64,000 nucleotides of DNA from Diogma glabrata (lineage: Eukaryota > Arthropoda > Insecta > Diptera > Cylindrotomidae), in assembly GCA_963693315.1 (NCBI GenBank), contig OY856187.1, forward strand, positions 110,399,746 through 110,463,745. Reading direction: 5' to 3'. The position numbers and the translations under genes were made by a program. The first letter of the stretch is position 1. Every line of letters starts with the position of its first letter. The notes below the pieces were generated by a model. The model worked only from the letters and a program-made list of their open reading frames with translations. It had not been told where the DNA came from and did no database searches. Positions 61,733 to 64,000 of the stretch are shown here, one piece after another.

Positions 61733-64000
61733 GTCCCTATAGGGCAATCATCAGTGCATAATTGAAATGTGATTGGTCAACTTCAATAATGTCATGCATT
61801 AAAATTTAGAAAATTACATTGGATTAAATTAAAATGAAAATAAAATAATAATAACATCAGTAGTACTTTCCCAGGGGCATGATAACTTGAAATAATTTTT
61901 TTGTAAAATTTCGAAAGCAAGTGCATTGATTATAGCCTAACACTGTATACCATACTTTTCGAAGAACGTTTTCGATATCTGTTTTTGTCTCAAACTAAAA
62001 ACAATTGCACCATAACAACAAAGGATGTAAGATCTTTTATTCAATTCCATTGTCCAGGACGAACAGTTTACAAAAGTTAGAGATATTTCCTTATACTACA
62101 TAATTATAAATAAACTTTTAATTCAAATCAACAAATCTCTGTTCTACCCAAAATAAAAAATTATATTTCCCTTTAATTTATGATCAAAATAAATGTTTTT
62201 ACACAATAATTATTCAAGTGAGATGATGGTTTGGTGTATCGGTTCATTGCGGTTAACGCTGTTAAAAACAAAATAATTCAAGTATATAAACAAAGTCATC
62301 GAAAATTGATTATAAAGCCACTAATTTTTTTTTCATATTTATTGGATTAAAAATCCAATTTGTGATTTAATTTGTAAAATTGAATTGGTTTTTAATATCA
62401 ACCAATCCAAAATGTATCGGACATAAACAGATTTTTCATTACAAATGATCGATTAGTTTAATTGTAGATCATCCCAATTGAACAAAACGAAATTTGGTGA
62501 AAGCAAAGGTGTTAATATGTGATTAAGTGGATTTTAACTATTGACTAATGTTGATAATTCCACGTTAACAAATTGTCTTCCGCAATTTTTAAAAATTAGC
62601 AAAAAATGCGAGTAAAGTATATAAAGATACATACATTCATGGTGCTATGTTACTCAACTGTAATATTTATGATTAATGAGTGTTGTTATGTTTAAAAGTT
62701 TAAAGTGTATAACACTGTTGTGGAAGCTTCTGATTTATGCATATCTGAAATAATATAAGAAACAAATTATAAACAAGAACATCAATGTAAAAGTAAGTGT
62801 GTTGTGATGAACCAAATCACGTATTTTTCTATTGCAGATACAGATTCAAAATAGCATCCAACATGAAACTACCAATAAGTATAAAGAAAAACTAACTTTT
62901 AAGAGTTATAATTTTTATTAGTTTTCTTCTAAAGACAAGGAAATATAATTTTAAATATAAAATAAATGTAACATTTCTTAAAGATCGAAAAGATTTTCAT
63001 GTTTTGTGTACACATATATATAAAAATATTTTTTCAGTTTTTTTTATGGCAACATCGTGCTTAAGCTTCAAGCTTCATCTTTTTGTTTTTTTTCTCGTTT
63101 CATTTTTATGTCGAAATTTTTTACTGTAGCAAATGAAAATAATATGAAATTAGCAATAGAAAATATAACGAAAAATTTTTGTTAAAAAAATAACACGAGT
63201 TCACACCAAAGTAACAAATATTTAGAAATATTTCTTTTTTGATTTTTCCAATTCGAATGCCGTCATTTTGTATACAAATTATGTTAGTTTTATGTGATTA
63301 TTTTTTGAAGTGAAAAAACGAAGTATTTTAAGACGATAGTAGGAAGGTTTAGAAAGTTACTATTTCCTGAACTAAATGCGATGCTATAGTTCTAGTTGAA
63401 GCTGTCATTTTCCAAAATTAAAATCAGATAAAACTTATCTTCATATTTTTGATCTAGGTAAGCGTAGTAGAGTAGACTTCTCAATGTCCCCTTTCAGTTT
63501 AATTTTCAAGGATAACCTCTTCTCTTTCAACGAAGGGGGCTACTTAAATCACCAAGCATATTTAGTCCCAGCACGTCGGTTATACAATCAATTGATTAAC
63601 AATTGTGGAAAGCAATGGTGATCAGAGAAGCGCTGCTGATTCTTTTAAAGGTGGCAGATTTTGATTACGAACACTAGACCGTTGGAGTAGTATCAATTAT
63701 TAAGTAAATTAGTATTATCCATTAGTATATATCTATTAATATTATCGATTCTGCTCTACGGAATTTGTAAGACTAGCGTGCCTGGAGCTAGGTAAGCTGT
63801 CTACCACAGAGAAAGAAAGAAATTTTATTTAATAATAATAATAATAAACAAAAGAACAAAATAATGGCAAAATGAAAAAGAATTTTTACATTTTCTGAAA
63901 ATGACTGTGTTCAATTAACTTTTTATCAAACAATACTTTCATAATTGATAAATATTAATTTATTTGCATCTAAAATTTTCTGCGAAAGAAATTTTTAGTA
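61733..64000. other. AT-rich DNA, no gene seen
   Basis: No coding sequence, tRNA or clear repeat is visible. A small CCCTATAGGG palindrome lies beside the Harbinger end at about 61735-61744, and a TAA/AAT run at about 63830-63848. Confidence 0.5.

Overview
This is AT-rich eukaryotic nuclear DNA, most likely from an insect or another arthropod. I base this on the transposon families present (LOA/R1-type, RTE, Jockey/CR1-like, BEL/Pao, Ty3/gypsy, PIF/Harbinger, Penelope-like), on spliceosomal introns in the transposon genes, and on a tRNA-derived repeat. The order cannot be fixed from sequence alone. I see no convincing single-copy host gene: almost every coding stretch belongs to a mobile element, and the rest is AT-rich DNA with low-copy repeats.

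Layout. About 1.6-7.0 kb holds a plus-strand non-LTR retrotransposon with two ORFs (LOA-like). ORF1 and ORF2 overlap as TAATG, and a deletion has joined the reverse transcriptase to the middle of RNase H. A 3'-end stub of a different, Jockey/CR1-like family follows it (7.2-7.35 kb). From 8.0 to 10.2 kb there is a repeat-rich block with a 331-bp foldback, a ~128-bp tandem array and a repeat carrying a tRNA-like module. From 11.6 to 16.0 kb lie scattered pieces of an older copy of the LOA-like element. From 18.3 to 25.9 kb a minus-strand Jockey-like relic is split by a BEL/Pao provirus (19073-25601; LTRs identical by eye; TSD TCTCT). The provirus is itself interrupted by a 306-bp palindromic MITE. 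From 26.9 to 36 kb there are more low-copy repeats, a Penelope-type GIY-YIG relic, a second 3' stub of the Jockey family and tandem copies of the tRNA-like repeat. A near-intact, full-length minus-strand RTE element with an 11-bp TSD occupies 38.15-41.51 kb.

The most structured part is 45.49-61.73 kb. It appears to be one PIF/Harbinger transposon bounded by matching GGGCCC termini and AAT duplications, and opened up by nested insertions. It carries a multi-exon broken transposase (+) and a three-exon Myb/SANT-like gene (-). Inserted in it are a Ty3/gypsy element with an extra inverted LTR at one end, at least two palindromic or TIR elements, a (TA)n tract, an intact 998-aa RTE ORF, and a 5'-truncated Jockey/CR1-like copy. 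Part of the Myb-like gene is also present as an inverted, decayed duplicate facing the original. This gives a gene-sized imperfect inverted repeat that could yield hairpin RNA against the element's own gene.

How the parts work together. The retrotransposons each encode endonuclease/RT or gag-pol for copy-and-paste movement, and the Harbinger pair is transposase plus DNA-binding partner. The RTE ORF at 55.8 kb is the only full-length uninterrupted transposon protein I can see. The others are broken by deletion, frameshift, nonsense codon or insertion. I see nothing that I would defend as a wholly new biological system. The inverted Myb-like pair and the three-LTR gypsy insertion are the two structures most worth testing.
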